Below, piece by piece: positions 1 to 13,785 of a DNA stretch of 64,000 nt. The stretch comes from Merluccius polli (Eukaryota; Chordata; Actinopteri; Gadiformes; Merlucciidae): NCBI GenBank assembly GCA_030340625.1, contig JAOPHQ010002008.1:56001-120000 (forward strand), written 5' to 3'. A model generated the notes under the pieces. The model had not been told where the DNA came from, ran no database searches, and saw only the letters and a program-made list of their open reading frames with translations. Within the stretch, counting starts at the first letter, position 1; each line of letters begins with the position of its first letter. The translations under genes and the position numbers were made by a program.

Positions 1-1586
<1,586 letters not shown>

Positions 1587-1685
1587 CATTGGGGCATTCC
1601 ACTGGGCAGGAGGTTCCGCTCACTGAAGTTGTGGTTCGTCTTCCGCATGTACGGGCTCAGCGGCCTCCAGGCCCACATCCGTAAG
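1587..1685 (+). CDS. ddc: ddc exon (third from last)
   Basis: This exon has 33 in-frame codons, from HWGIPLGRRF to LQAHIRK. The acceptor CTCTCCCAG ends at 1586 and the donor AAG|GTACGC starts at 1686. The acceptor is preceded by nearly 200 bp of CT-rich DNA (about 1390-1582), which supplies a very long polypyrimidine tract. Confidence 0.93.
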
Positions 1686-4009
1686 GTACGCTGTGGACCA
1701 AGACTGAACCGTAGAGATATTACCGTGTGTATATGATCAGAAACGTACCCCGTCTATAGTGTGTTATATAAATACAATGGCACCCTTCCCTGACATTCAC
1801 AGTTAAACGATGGGGGTCAAATTGAACTCGGAGTAGGAATGTCAAACATGTCCGGCTTGTATTATATGCCATCGGGTGCGTGTCCTTCTGGGCTCTAAAA
1901 TGCTCCTTTCTCACCGCTCTTCCTCCTTCATCATCCTCACTTAATGACCTCTTGCCTTTTGACGACGGGGTCTCACCTCATAAAAAGTCCAACCGATGCA
2001 CAATGTCAAATTTACAATTGAGTAATGAAGTGTAGCGGGGGCTAAACAAGTGAAGGTGACACATGGACAGAGACTACCGATGTCCGTTCTAAGCCTTCTA
2101 TTTTTGTTGTGTGAATTGTTGTGTTTGTTGTCATGTGATGTGTTTTCAAAAACAGCCAATCCAATAACCTGATGATGACATTAGTATTACAATTTGCTGC
2201 ATTACAGAAAAGGTATTTCTGAGAGAGAGCATGTGTGACTGAGTGGCTATCCAAAGTGGCTGTAGAAACGCAGGGGAGGGCAAGCAGGAAGTGTGGCTCG
2301 CCGGCCTTGAGACTCTGTGGCGGTCTCCAGAAATGCCACATTTGTTTTTTGGGGTCCAAATGTGTACAAGGACATTGATGATTCATTAAATGATGGTCAC
2401 GAAGATTGAAAGGCAGCTGTAGAAAGTGGGCTTAGGTTCAGCCCATCCATGTAGCCGGTCCCTTCTGCCATCATTCAAATCGGCCTGCATTGAAATCCAT
2501 TCTCCATGGTGTACTACTGTGTACACGGTGCAGCTCTATTGTGCCTCTAGCCACGGTTCTTGTCATACTACATTCATCTACTCAAATTAGACGCAAGAGG
2601 GAAGAAAACAGACATGCCGGGAAAAATGTTATATGGCTCTTGTCATACAAAGTCAAAGCTGACAGCCCATGGAAGCTGTCAGTGGGCATTATGACGTAAG
2701 AAATAGATAAAATTATATATATATATTTTAGGGGCGTCACGACTCTGATTTTAAATCGAATATCGATTGAAATGAGCTTTCGATTTCGATCATCGAAATC
2801 AAAAGCAGGATCGACAGGATCGGAAAAAAAGATAGATTTTAAATGTTTAAAAAAAATAATTAAAGTTGTGTTTGTGGGGCTGTCATCTAGTGGGTCTTCT
2901 TTTTGTTTTTCTGTTAAACAGTTATTTCACCAATTTGGTGAAATACGTTTTTGATATATTTTAAAGAAATTATTTAAATTTTACCACATGGCCTTATGGT
3001 GCGTTCCAGGCAACCCGTAACTCGTGATTTCACGGCTTCATACTCACGACTTGTTAGCGTTCCAGGCAAGTCACGACTAACAAACAAACAAACCTGCGAT
3101 TGAATAAACATAAACATAAACTTTAGTAGGCTACTCCACACTCGTATGTGTATTGTTTTGATTACAATGTGCAGAATTACGTTACGTTGCCTATTCATGT
3201 CTATCTATGTATATTTTCTCACCGTTGGTCACCGGTGTCTGCGGAGCATCAGGGGAAGCCATTGTTGTTTATGTTTGTGACGTCAACAAACTAACTGGGA
3301 GTACATCGATCAGACACGAGTTCACAAGTCGTGAGTTACGGATTTGACTGCCGTTCCAGAGCACTTTCACGGGTAGAAGATCGTGAAATCACGGGTTACG
3401 GGTTGCCTGGAACGCACCATTAGTACGGATCCCTGGAGGTGACGTAGACGATTTTTTTTTAAACGCGCGCGCCCTTTATAAGTCGCGTGCACACTTTACT
3501 AAAGCGCACGCACGCTTTGCACATGTGACGTCAAGAGGACAGACCGTCCAGGTGACAGTAGGCTACACCAGTCATCATGTACCAGCTGTGAGACAGTTTT
3601 TTAAAAGGTAGTGTCTGACTTCATCTGCCAGGTCCCTCTCTGATCTTAAACCGACCCGTGTTCACCTGTTCACTCACCTCACGCATACAGCAGCTGCAGC
3701 ACAGGTATGAGGCGCCGCGAGAGGAAAACGGTGACGTACGCGCGAGCGAGACCGAGTTCGCGCGTGCAACCTACTTAAAGCGCGCGCGCGACTTATTTAA
3801 ATCTCGCATGCGCTTTAAGTGGTTGTAAAACACATCTTTTAAAGAATTTGAAGTTGTCAGGGCATAAAACCAATGATCTGTTGATCTTTAACAATTAAGA
3901 GTCTAATAATGGCATAGCTGTCAGTGCGGACATTTTTTTTATTTACATTTTTTTAATTCATTCGTTTGTTTAAATCGAAAGTCGAATCGAATCGTCGATG
4001 TGGAGAATG

Positions 4010-4101
<92 letters not shown>

Positions 4102-5339
4102 AGGGAGAGCCTATATATTCCATGCATGCATATGTCTATGATAGACATACGCATGGATATAGGCTCTCCCTCCTCCAATATAAAGTGGATCAAAAGACAA
4201 CTGTATGTATAGGCTGGCGACGCAGCCTCGCAAATATCAGGTTGGTTGTAAACGCGTTATATCATAACAACCACATACGTTTGCGGTATTTCCTCCTTTA
4301 ATAATAGAAAGCGCCGTTGTGTGTAATTGTAATTGCCTGGATGTCTCAAATACTGGTAGGTTGTAAAATACAGGTCGTTTGTATAAGGATACTAGTCATT
4401 TAACGCATACCTCATTAAAGCCCTTACTGGTGGTGAATAATTGGCTGGGAATGAGGAAGCGAGGTTGAGATCAGCTACCTCATTGGCTCAGCCCCAAGGT
4501 TTGGCTGCATCAAAGATACTTACAGTATCTAAAACATTTTAGTGTATTATTGCATTCTTTATACATGCCTATCGATTGACTTCCAAACCAATATATAGTA
4601 TGTTTGTAAAATACAAGGCTACCATCTAGTGGAGTAAGTACAAAATGCAGCTATGATGACATTCAATTATATTCTGCCTGTTGCATGTAAGTTACTGTAC
4701 AATGCATACCTTCGTTTATCTTCTTTGGAACACTATGGATAAGTTAATCATTTTAATCATTTTAATGACATATTTTTGTATTGATTGTGATGGTTCACTT
4801 TGATAGTTGTTGGCCAATGCCATATCTTATCCAATACGATCTGGCTGAGATCCACAATGTCTTCCGTTTACAGCATGTGGAGCTGGCCAAAGTGTTCGAG
4901 AGTCTAGTGAGAGATGACAAAAGGTTTGAGATCTGTGCTGAAGTCATCTTGGGACTAGTCTGTTTCAGGCTAAAGGTAAAAACCTCTCCTGTAGATTGCA
5001 TCCACTGTTTCTTTCTTCCATCCATTGTGCATCCAAACAGTTTGTTTGTTCATTCTTTCTTTTGTTCTTTCTTTCTTTCTTCCTTCTCCATTGTGCCTTC
5101 CTTTCCATTCAACTCACTTTCCCGCGATGCGTTTCTCCCAGGGTTCGGATGAGCTGAACGAAGCCTTGCTGAAAGAAATCACCAGGATGGGGAAGATCCA
5201 CCTGGTGGCTTGCAAGCTCCGCGGACGTTTCGTCCTGCGCTTCGCCATCTGCGCGCGAAGCATCGAGTTGCGCCACGTCCAAGAGGCGTGGCAGCACATC
5301 ACCGAGCTGTCCTGCCAGCTCCTGCTAAAGCACCATTAA
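1587..5339 (+). CDS. ddc: Aromatic-L-amino-acid decarboxylase (DOPA decarboxylase), last three coding exons; 5' part outside window
   Basis: The gene is partial: exons 1587-1685, 4874-4975 and 5142-5339 join in one frame (33, 34 and 65 codons plus TAA) with AG/GT borders and phase-0 junctions. The product is the pyridoxal-phosphate enzyme that decarboxylates L-DOPA and 5-hydroxytryptophan to dopamine and serotonin in the cytosol. The joined segment shows the family's C-terminal blocks: IPLGRRFRSLKLWFVFRMYG, then FESLVRDDKRFEIC, then VILGLVCFRLK, then KIHLVACKLRGRFVLRFAIC. These match DDC rather than histidine decarboxylase, which lacks the GRRFRSLK and LGLVCFRLK wording. The residues seen belong to the C-terminal small domain and the segment leading into it; the PLP lysine lies upstream of the window. 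The protein ends in LLLKHH, close to the usual DDC length. No clear polyadenylation site was identified. Confidence 0.93.
2731..4000. repeat. Degraded interspersed repeat with TCGAAT/ATCGAT-rich ends
   Basis: Related motifs rich in AAATCGAAT and ATCGAT occur at 2745-2800 and in opposite sense at 3970-3996, bracketing the TTA-flanked MITE and a CpG-rich block. This looks like an older DNA element (possibly hAT-like) with a MITE inside, but exact ends and family were not determined. Confidence 0.4.
2997..3419. mobile_element. MITE with long inverted ends and TTA target duplication (PIF/Harbinger type)
   Basis: The left end starts TGGTGCGTTCCAGGCAACCC and the right end is its reverse complement, with similarity continuing for over 30 bp into GTAACTCGTGATTTCACG-like sequence. 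The trinucleotide TTA stands on both sides (2994-2996 and 3420-3422), the target duplication expected for PIF/Harbinger elements. At 423 bp it has no coding capacity. Confidence 0.85.
4012..4173. repeat. (TA)n followed by a near-perfect palindrome
   Basis: Around 88 bp of (TA)n (4012-4099) is followed at 4100-4173 by two arms, GGAGGGAGAGCCTATAT... and ...ATATAGGCTCTCCCTCC. They pair along almost their whole length with small bulges. It can form a cruciform. Confidence 0.9.
4874..4975 (+). CDS. ddc: ddc exon (second from last)
   Basis: This exon has 34 in-frame codons, from HVELAKVFESL to GLVCFRLK. The acceptor TTTACAG ends at 4873 and the donor AAG|GTAAAA begins at 4976. The block FEICAEVILGLVCFRLK is the conserved DDC signature. 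An open frame continues on both sides, but the splice borders define the exon. Confidence 0.94.
5142..5339 (+). CDS. ddc: ddc terminal coding exon with stop
   Basis: The acceptor TCTCCCAG ends at 5141. The exon encodes 65 residues (GSDELNEALLKEIT to QLLLKHH) and the TAA stop at 5337-5339. It continues the family C-terminus, including HLVACKLRGRFVLRFAICAR and HVQEAWQHI. The intron before it is only 166 bp and rich in CTTT repeats. Confidence 0.94.
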   Translation, partial: GSDELNEALLKEITRMGKIHLVACKLRGRFVLRFAICARSIELRHVQEAWQHITELSCQLLLKHH

Positions 5340-8300
5340 TAATAATAATCAGAATAATCATAATGAATGACTCTGAGTGCAGGGATGGAGAGAAGGTGGG
5401 GAGGAACAGGTGACCTTGAATCACAAAGGAAAATAATTGAATGCTTGAAACGGGGACCAAAGTCAGCAGAGGGAATGGGACTTAAAGTTGCTAAAGTTGA
5501 AGCTAAATGTTGTTAAAGTTGCTGTAGGTAAGATCTAAGACCTACAATTTCAGTGTAATTTGTCGGAAATGCAATGCAATCCGTCAGCTATTAGTGAGTG
5601 AAATGCTCTGTGAGAATATCCATTCTGGTTGACTGCGCCTGCCTCTGTATCATGAGACAGTTTTAGATTTTGACTGTTCCTGCCCATTTCGGACAAATCA
5701 GGGCCTCTTTTTCCCCGATTGGTTCAAGGAGCCCATCTTTCCCATCAATCACATGCGTGCACACAGCGTTATCATAGCTCTACCACAGGTTAGGTAGGTA
5801 GATGTTTTTTTGGGGTGGTTTATTATTATTATTTTTGTTATGTAATGTATTCATGTACCTGGGTACATGAACACATTACATAACTTATATTTGCTTCCTG
5901 ATTTCAGTCCTTTGTTGGGTGTGTGTTCATTACAAGAACAGGCTTATGTGTGTGTCTTTACGTGTGACAATTGTATTGCTATGAGGCGTTACAGGTGGCT
6001 TCTGTGACTTGTGTGTCTGTCTGGCTGTTGTTTGGTGGGGTGTATTCAAATGCTTCCTGTCCATGAGTCTTTCATTGAATGTATAACACTTTGCTTTAAG
6101 GGAATTTTAAACAATGTGGCACAGGTTTGTCTGTATGCAGGTAAGTGAAGATAAAGTATTGGAACCTGCATGCTTTATGCAACTATTAGACAAAGAAATA
6201 CACAGAATTAGAAATTAACATACTTAAGTAATGCATATGAAGTTATCCATGGTATAATAATGGGGGGACATTACTAGTGATGGGGACATAGAAAGGAAGT
6301 TGTTGAACGTGCAGATGTCATATCACATAAGATCTATTTATTCAACATTAATACATTGATTAGCATTCAATTCAATATGTATCTTTCATTTCAACATTGG
6401 GAATAGCAAGATGACAAACAGAAATATCAAATATAGAGATAACCTTAGTCTATATCAGATGAGTTCGCTGTTGATGGTCTTCTAAAAAATGCATATTGTT
6501 CTTAACCCCATATGGTACAAATGTGAACTCCATTCAAAAAGCCTAGGTAAGATTATTCTGAACATTTATGTTGGGAGATATTCGACACATACCACCCTTT
6601 AACCTGCAAAAGTAGAACAATGTCTTACCATGAATTAATGTGTCTTGTCTTATAGATAATGTCTGCTCCACACTGTGAAATTATAAACTAAAGTAAAGTA
6701 TGTTTAAATGTACATTTTCTTTAACACCCTATGTCTAGAATCTGTAACCTAATTTTGTCCAATTTTAAAAGTCTTATACTTGCTTGAATATTTACCAAAG
6801 AAAAAAGCTTGTACTTTTCCATCTTACATTATATGAGAATCATAACTTTGGTTTGAGGATATATTAGTTATACCAGTGTACCTCCTTGTGATCACCTCAG
6901 TTTCTGAAACGGTATCCCTTGTTAAGCCTTAACCAAAGCAAATGAACCCATCCTTTGTTCTGGAGAAATAGACAAGGTTTGTTGAAGCTGTACTATCATT
7001 ATGTATAGTGACAGTAATATTTTGTTTTATTACCAGTTAGAAAAATATAATTTATATACATATATCAATGTTTTTTTGTTGTACTGGAACAAACAATCTT
7101 GATCTTGACTTGAAAACATAACTCCTGTTAAAGAGACATATTTAAAAATTTAGTTATTCCAAGTTATTGGATGCTGGTGGGATGCTGGTACAGTTTAATA
7201 ATGAACTTGTACTTCATACTTGCTATGTTCACTTGCTATGTGCTGGACATAGCAGCAACTCTGGTGTAGTTAATGTAGGCCTACCATTGATATGTGTGTT
7301 GGTGTGGGTTTCACGCTGTGCAGAACTATGAAATAAACGATCCTGCCATAAGGACAAAATTAGTGGTTTTATTATTGTCAATATAACAATAAAATTGAGT
7401 ATGTATACTAACAATACAATTATAGGCTATGGTTTCCTCTGTGTCTAGTCCTATTATTGAGGACAAAGACTGTAGAAATGTGTTATGTAGCCTACACTTT
7501 GCTTTCATACAGGCTTTGGAGCAAATAAACACGCCAGCAGCAGCTTGCAGTTACAAGAGTCAACCACAAGAGTACGCCAATGGTGCAGTATAGTTTGATA
7601 TTTCAATAATATCGGTAATGTCAAACCTCGTGAGACCATCCTGATCTCGCGAGTTCGCGGCTAGGTGACGTCGTCTAATGGCATTCAATTAACTATAATA
7701 CACACGTAGACAATTCATCCTAAAAACTACACATAAACCCAATCAGGCACAGTTCAAGTTAAAACTGACAATATCCATTATTTACTTTGGTATTTTAATA
7801 GGCTAATTGTATTTATTTTGTATGTATTATTGTGTGAACTATTGAACATATATAGGCCTACTACTAGCAACGTTGTAGTGAGGCTAAAGGCTAACTGATC
7901 CCTTAAAAGTATTGGCTAAGTCCTGTCAATGAAGCGTGGACCAGTGTGTTGTTGGCAGGGCCTCTATACAGAGATGTTAATGCATGAGTCATACTCATGC
8001 AGAAACATGCAGCTTTTAATAATACAATTTGGCCTACTTACCATAGGCCTTAAAATGTTTTTTGGGCCAGGTGTCTGTGCCATAGTAGAACTATAGTTAG
8101 GTCTTTTCTAAAACATGTTGAAAAGCATCTTGTGTTTCTGCGTTTCTCCCTTAGGAAGACATACTTGGCAGAGGAAACGTAATGAATGTTATGAAATGTT
8201 TGTATTGTCGTCTGATGTTTGCCAGATGTTTTCAGAACCAGCCAGAGCACAGAAGATAAACAAAACCAGTAAGGGCTTTAATGAGTTTAATGATGTCTAA

Positions 8301-8776
8301 TTATGTACTGGAAATGATCAATATCCAGATTGTATTTTTTAGTGAAACAATATGCATTTTACAGTGAGATGTCCAAGCAATACAATTCAGATTCTGTAAG
8401 GGATTTTCTTTGACACAATTTTTCAATACGAGCAGTCAGTGAAGAACCTTTTAGACACAAGAGATATCATGCATATCATGCATTAGCCTACGAAGATAAA
8501 CTTGAAAGTGTGTGGCTGTTGAAGGCCACTTAAATCACTTGTAACAGATTTGTGAAGGACTGAGCAACAGTCATAATGAGTGGCCTTTATCGACTGCAAT
8601 CAAGACATATGGGCTCTGTCTTGGTAAACAGAGAAAGATGCTCCTTTTTTTTTTAAAATTTGAAATTAAATACTTATTTTACACGTGTACATAATAACAT
8701 AATCACGTTCTGTCCAATAAGCTGACCAACCAGCTCACGCGTTATTTCAAACAAACCAAGCGTGCGCGCACGCATG

Positions 8777-8848
<72 letters not shown>

Positions 8849-9980
8849 AAGGCGCCTCTCCTCCTAAATTAGATCCACTTGCAATTAAATATTAGCAGGT
8901 GGGGTGGAAGATGATGTCATCTGTGGTCGTGTTCTGCCCACTTACCTCAAGCGCTCTGAGGTGTAGCTGGTAGGGGTTCGACGCACCGTCTGCCATTTCC
9001 TCTGTGCATGGGATGGAGAGGAGGGCATTACAGTCTGGCCAGCATCATCACATAATGTAATCTGAAGTACAAGTACACCCGAGACTCTCGCAGATCCCAT
9101 TACATAGCCAACGTTTAATGCCTCGTATCGAAGTGGGCTTTTATGTCCAACATTGGCGTTTTAAATCCTATAAAGATAAGTGTTTCCCCCGTGTAATTTA
9201 ATCGTAGCGTAATGAGTGCTAGTCCACAACTTTACGATGCAAGAGTTAAAGCAATGGAGAGAAAAAACAACACAACACTGTGTCGTCCTGTTTGGCCGTG
9301 CAGCGTGCTGGCGGCCGGGGCACTTTGTTCTTGTGTGTGTAGGGATTGTTTGCCACAAGAGGTTAAAGGCCAACAAGGTGGCGTGGGAAGCCACAAACAA
9401 GCAAGGCTTCTGGGATAGGAGTGCCCCGATCCACACATTAGTAGCCCACTCTCATGGGGTAGACGTCAACTGGTGACATGTGTTTGCAAAAAGCATCATT
9501 AGGGTTTTACCTTCATGCATAATAGAGTGCTACAACCAGGGCCAATAATCTATCCCATCTGTCTAGCCAGGCCGGATAATAAGGAACGGCAAGTTGCACG
9601 TCAACGCCACCATGGGAATTACACACAAATAAATATTAGCCTAGCAAATAAGGACGATAGGGTATCCCCACTGACTCAGGTAAGCACCAAAAATGAACAG
9701 AGATGCGGATTTAAGGTCAGATCAAAATCTTTTTTTAAAAATGTTTTGCTGCAAGCAGCGGCGTAGCCAGGAATTGATTTCAGGGTGTGTTGATAAAGTT
9801 TCAGAAACCTAAATTGTAACAGATTTAGAATATGTGGCTATACGTAGGAAATAAAATGATATGTCGAAAGTTAAGTTTGTTTTTCTCATGACGAGAAAAA
9901 CACACTTAACTCTTAACTCTTCTGCTAATCGGTTGGAATTATTAGTTTTTCGTTCACATTTTCTTTTATGTATATATTTT
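5340..9980. other. Intergenic DNA downstream of ddc
   Basis: No gene was recognised. The sequence is AT-rich and low in CpG, except for a short CGCGAG-containing segment near 7640-7670. A (CA)n run lies at 8780-8846. Part of the first kilobase is probably ddc 3'UTR. All open frames here are short and lack family motifs or splice context. Confidence 0.5.
8780..8846 (+). repeat. (CA)n microsatellite
   Basis: A pure CA run of over 30 units, preceded by CGTGCGCGCACGCATGCACG, an alternating purine-pyrimidine lead-in. Confidence 0.97.
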
Positions 9981-10490
9981 AGGGGGGGGGTTGAACACGA
10001 TGGGCCAATTGCTCTGTCAGTTAGCATTGCGCTAGCTGTGCTGCGCTTTAAAACCGTACTCCTTAAAACAGAGGTTTTGGAGTTTAACACGCAGCTGCGC
10101 ACGAAGTTGAACACAGGATCAGCTGATTCCTAGTTAAACTCGGGTTAAACTGCTTGGAAACCGGAAGTACTCTGATTTCTCGTTATACTCCAGCAGATGC
10201 AGTCTTAACTTAATGTTGGATGCATTTTGTGCTATAATTACCAACAAAAACTTAATGGGAATGTAAAGTGAACTTTAATATAATAAAACACAAATAATGT
10301 TGAAATATATTATGAAATAGTCTAGGCTACTTTTTGTGGAAATCTGAGTCTGGAATCTGAATCTGCCCTCACCTACGTCAATCAATCAATCAATTACTTG
10401 TCATTGTTTTCTCTTCGTGTGCATGCAAACGTGATTAATTAATTAATTGAAGACAAATTAATATGCGAGTAATAAGGCTAATTCCACGCC

Positions 10491-10770
10491 TATAAATTCT
10501 CGGAGAAGGAGAGGATAGAGTACTATAACGAGGAGCAGAAGTTATATTTATTGTACTGCATTCGAGGTGTTGAGGACACGGTGGAAGATGCTAGGAAAGA
10601 CACCACCACCACGCTCCGAAGAAAGTCTGTTTGGGATGATCTCTCAAACGCATTTAACAGTAGATCTTCCAGCAGAAGACCGAGCAGCCCGACACATTTA
10701 AAGAATTTATGAAAGCGCTTGAATGTTGAAGCGCGTAAAGCTATTGCTGAGCGGACGCACGACCAAGACC
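10491..10770 (+). pseudogene. Myb/SANT-like domain relic of a Harbinger-type element
   Basis: One frame reads KFSEKERIEYYNEEQKLYLL, then GVEDTVEDARKDTTTTLRRK, SVWDDLSNAFNS, THLKNL, an in-frame TGA at 10710-10712, and then KRLNVEARKAIAERTHDQD. The layout (acidic helix, VW...FNS, LKNL.KRL..EARKA) is that of the Myb/SANT-like domain in Harbinger accessory proteins and their domesticated relatives (MSANTD/NAIF1 types). The TGA sits where a Trp is usual, and no Met start was found, so it is probably dead. Confidence 0.6.
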
Positions 10771-10779
10771 TGGGCCCCG

Positions 10780-10798
10780 TAACCCTAACCCTAACCCT
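10780..10798 (+). repeat. Short telomere-like tract (TAACCC, three units)
   Basis: TAACCCTAACCCTAACCC matches the vertebrate telomere repeat but has only three units. It sits inside the Harbinger-like element, right after the Myb/SANT relic. Confidence 0.8.
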
Positions 10799-11315
10799 TT
10801 TTATGTTTCTATATACGATCCTCTGTGTGTTCATTTATTTTTTTACATACAAATAATCTGTTCTTTGTCGAGTTTTAGTTGGGCACTTGTCTATTTAAGC
10901 AACTCCTATATTGTAGCCTTTATTGTATTGAAGGCCTATCTGGCGTAATAAGTGTAAATGTATCATACATTATTATTAATACTACTAATAATAATAATTC
11001 ATAAAACTAATTCTGTGTGTGTCGGTTATAATGGAGCCTTGTTTCATCCTGCAAACTGGTTTAGTCTCCTCTAAAACCATGTCAGTTTCGAGACTAGACT
11101 AACACGCACAAAATACGCCCTCTAGTGTCTGATGTGAATTTCTCTGAAGACACAGCAATTGAGATCAAGGTAAAACGCAGCTGCAGGTTAAACCACAGGT
11201 ACATATGACACAGCAATGGAGCTTAAGACGTCACGTGACTTCTTGCGTTACCGACAAGTTTAAAACCGTGTTAAACTCTAAAAGGTGGCTAAGCTAGCGA
11301 CAGAGCAATTGCCCC

Positions 11316-12530
11316 GATAAAGCTGGCACATGGGACAGGAAAGAAAAGTAGTTTGGTTCACAGGTGGATGTAATCTAGTCAATTGAGGTATAAGCCCACA
11401 TTTTCTGACCCATCTTCCCTGATTGGTTCCGGGAATCCCTCTTGCCTGTCAATCACAGGTGTGTGAATGCAACACTCCTCAATGGTGGAGAAACTTAGGG
11501 AGGGAGTGGATGCTTTTCTAGTTTCAAAATCTTGCTCTTTTCTGCAAGATCAATAACTCTCAAATCGTACCTACAACGGCTTTAAAGAGCCAAGTGAAAA
11601 GTATCATATTTAGAATATAGGCCTCCAAACTAACCTACCAGAATACATTACAGTAACCCCATATAATATTCAAGTGACTGAGTTCATGTTGTGGGAGAGA
11701 TTGCAAGTGGCAAGGCCCATGCCTGGGTTATGCTAATAACATGTAAGCAGTGGCAGGGAGTGAAGGAGACCAAAATGCAAGCACGCCGAGAGAGAAAATC
11801 AATTGATAATCGAGAGCGTGTGCCCCATTATCCACCACCACCACGGGTCTAATTGCATTGTTCCAAGACATGGCGAAGCACCGTTGTGCTGCTGCAGATG
11901 AGGAGTGCCGGAGGCCCTTGCTAATTGTTCTGGCCACAAGACGGCCACAACATTTCCTCCCGGGCCGACAGTACAGAATATTGCATTTTAAAAGCATGAG
12001 GTCAGATGTTTTGTTTTGTTCTATTCCCGATGGGGCTGTGGGGTTGATCACGTTTGGTTTTAGATGATGCAACACTTAGTCAACGTGGTTGTGTAGCCTA
12101 CTGTATAATGCAGTGTCATTATACCGCACCGTTCATTTTGGATTTTAAAATGTAGAATACAGATGTACTGTTACAGTGTATTTAAGAGTGTTTGTTGGGA
12201 GATTATTTATTTATATGCTGCAATGTGACTGAAGCCCAATCGTCACCAATGTGAAGTTAAACTTTGTGTTGGTATGGTTTCTAGATTCATTGCATGTATC
12301 AGTTACATCTGTTAAATCCCTATTGAATGTAAATGGCAAACATTGTTGCTCTCACAGGTAAGTCACTAACTATTCAGGAATATGCCTGCTCAAAGCAGGT
12401 GGTTTTTCCTATGAGGACTGCATTCAAACGTTAATCTCAAAGTCTTAAAGTCTTGTTTATTGAACGCTGTTCAGTCACGTTTTGTTTGAGTTTCATTGAG
12501 AATCACCCTCACCCCCTAGCTAATTGTTCG
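11316..12530. other. Intergenic, no feature recognised
   Basis: The sequence is unique-looking with mixed composition. A frame at 11858-12067 is open, but it has no recognisable domain or splice context. Confidence 0.4.
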
Positions 12531-12532
12531 GT

Positions 12533-12676
12533 GTGGAGTGTGTCTTGTTGATGGCTGGGTTACAGCCTCACTTGGCCCGAGTCAGACTGATTGGACTCTG
12601 GGGCTGGGTAGGGCTGCACACATGTGGTGCATGAACAATCATGGCACCCAGGATAAACCAGCTATCACCACACACA
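12533..12676. repeat. Dispersed repeat copy 1 with inverted GTGGAGTGTGT ends
   Basis: The left end GTGTGGAGTGTGT and right end ACACACTCCACA are inverted. The interior (GACTGATTGGACTCTGGGGC, GGCACCCAGGATAAACCAG) recurs in the rbms3 last-but-one intron at 39325-39432. It is a short MITE-like family of unknown superfamily. Confidence 0.7.
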
Positions 12677-13785
12677 CTCCACAATCGGCTTTTCTTTTTT
12701 TGTCGTTTTTCAGACAATAGGACCAGATGTGAGCATTGAAAAGAGCAATTCCAAAGTGAATGATGGAAACACAACCTCACGCTTGCCAGAGGATCTTCAG
12801 TGAGATCTTAACTGTGTCAAAAGGACAGGAGGAGTGGTTGCTCCAGCCTCTTTCTCTTCCCTTCCCGCAGTGCAAATCTAATAATTGTCAAGTCTGCTCT
12901 TCCGGCTTCTTCAGACCAGAAGGTGTCACGTTGCCCTCTGGACAATACACTGAAAGTACTTCCAGCTCCTTCATCCAGTGCGGCCCACTGAATCACACAC
13001 ATTATTCCCTTTGACTGCACCTACCCACCCCACCATCTGCCCCCCCCCCCCCCCCACACACACACACACACACCACCCCCACCAGGGTCTTTGTAGTCCG
13101 CCCAGAGTCCAGAGGACCACCCACACATTGGCTGGGATGTGATGGAATCCATAGCAGGCCACAGAGAGAAACAAACATGAGAGGCAGTAACAAAAAGGCG
13201 CGGCGCTACAGATGTAGTCAATGTTGGAGAGAAACCAGCCTGGCTGTCTATTATGATGGATATGGAGGAGGTAAATAAAACTATGTGGTAATGAAGAGGA
13301 ATTGCATCTGGAATTCTCCAACATTATTTTTAGACTCAGCATTGTGACTTTGTCCGATTTAACAGACCCTCACTCCACTCCCTCTGTTCTCGATTTAGTG
13401 TCCGTCAATAGAAGTGATGAGAAATAATTAGCTCCAGCAGTCCAATTAAGCAATCTTGCAATTATACAATGGTTACCAACAAAATAACCAACACAATAAA
13501 ATATATAATCTATATATATATATATAAATATATATACATATATAATCAAAATGTATTTATATTGTGGGGCACTTCGCTCTCAAAATAAATAAATATATTT
13601 TGCTAGTGTCATCTCCATTTCCCTGGAAATACATGGGGTCTGACTAATACCTGGAAAACAATCAGACACACCCATAGACTCCTACGTAATGAAACCTAGT
13701 TTACTACTCCAGCAAGTAGGCCGACCCTTATTAACAACCTAGCAGCAAGAGAAGGTTTCTAGTCCCTGTTGAGTTGATTGTGTTG

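Larger units (their letters stand above)
10002..11315 (+). mobile_element. Harbinger-like DNA element with 17-bp terminal inverted repeats
   Basis: The left end GGGCCAATTGCTCTGTC (10002-10018) and the right end GACAGAGCAATTGCCCC (11299-11315) are inverted repeats with one mismatch, and GAT flanks both outer ends. Inside, at 10491-10770, is a broken frame with a Myb/SANT-like domain, the accessory protein type of Harbinger transposons. No DDE transposase frame was found, so the copy looks non-autonomous. The family call is inferred from the Myb/SANT gene plus 3-bp flanks; the flank is not the usual TWA. Confidence 0.65.

Noticed and set aside
3020..3421. Possible hairpin RNA gene from the inverted ends
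   Set aside because: The TTA duplication and terminal position of the arms show a MITE, so no RNA gene is claimed.
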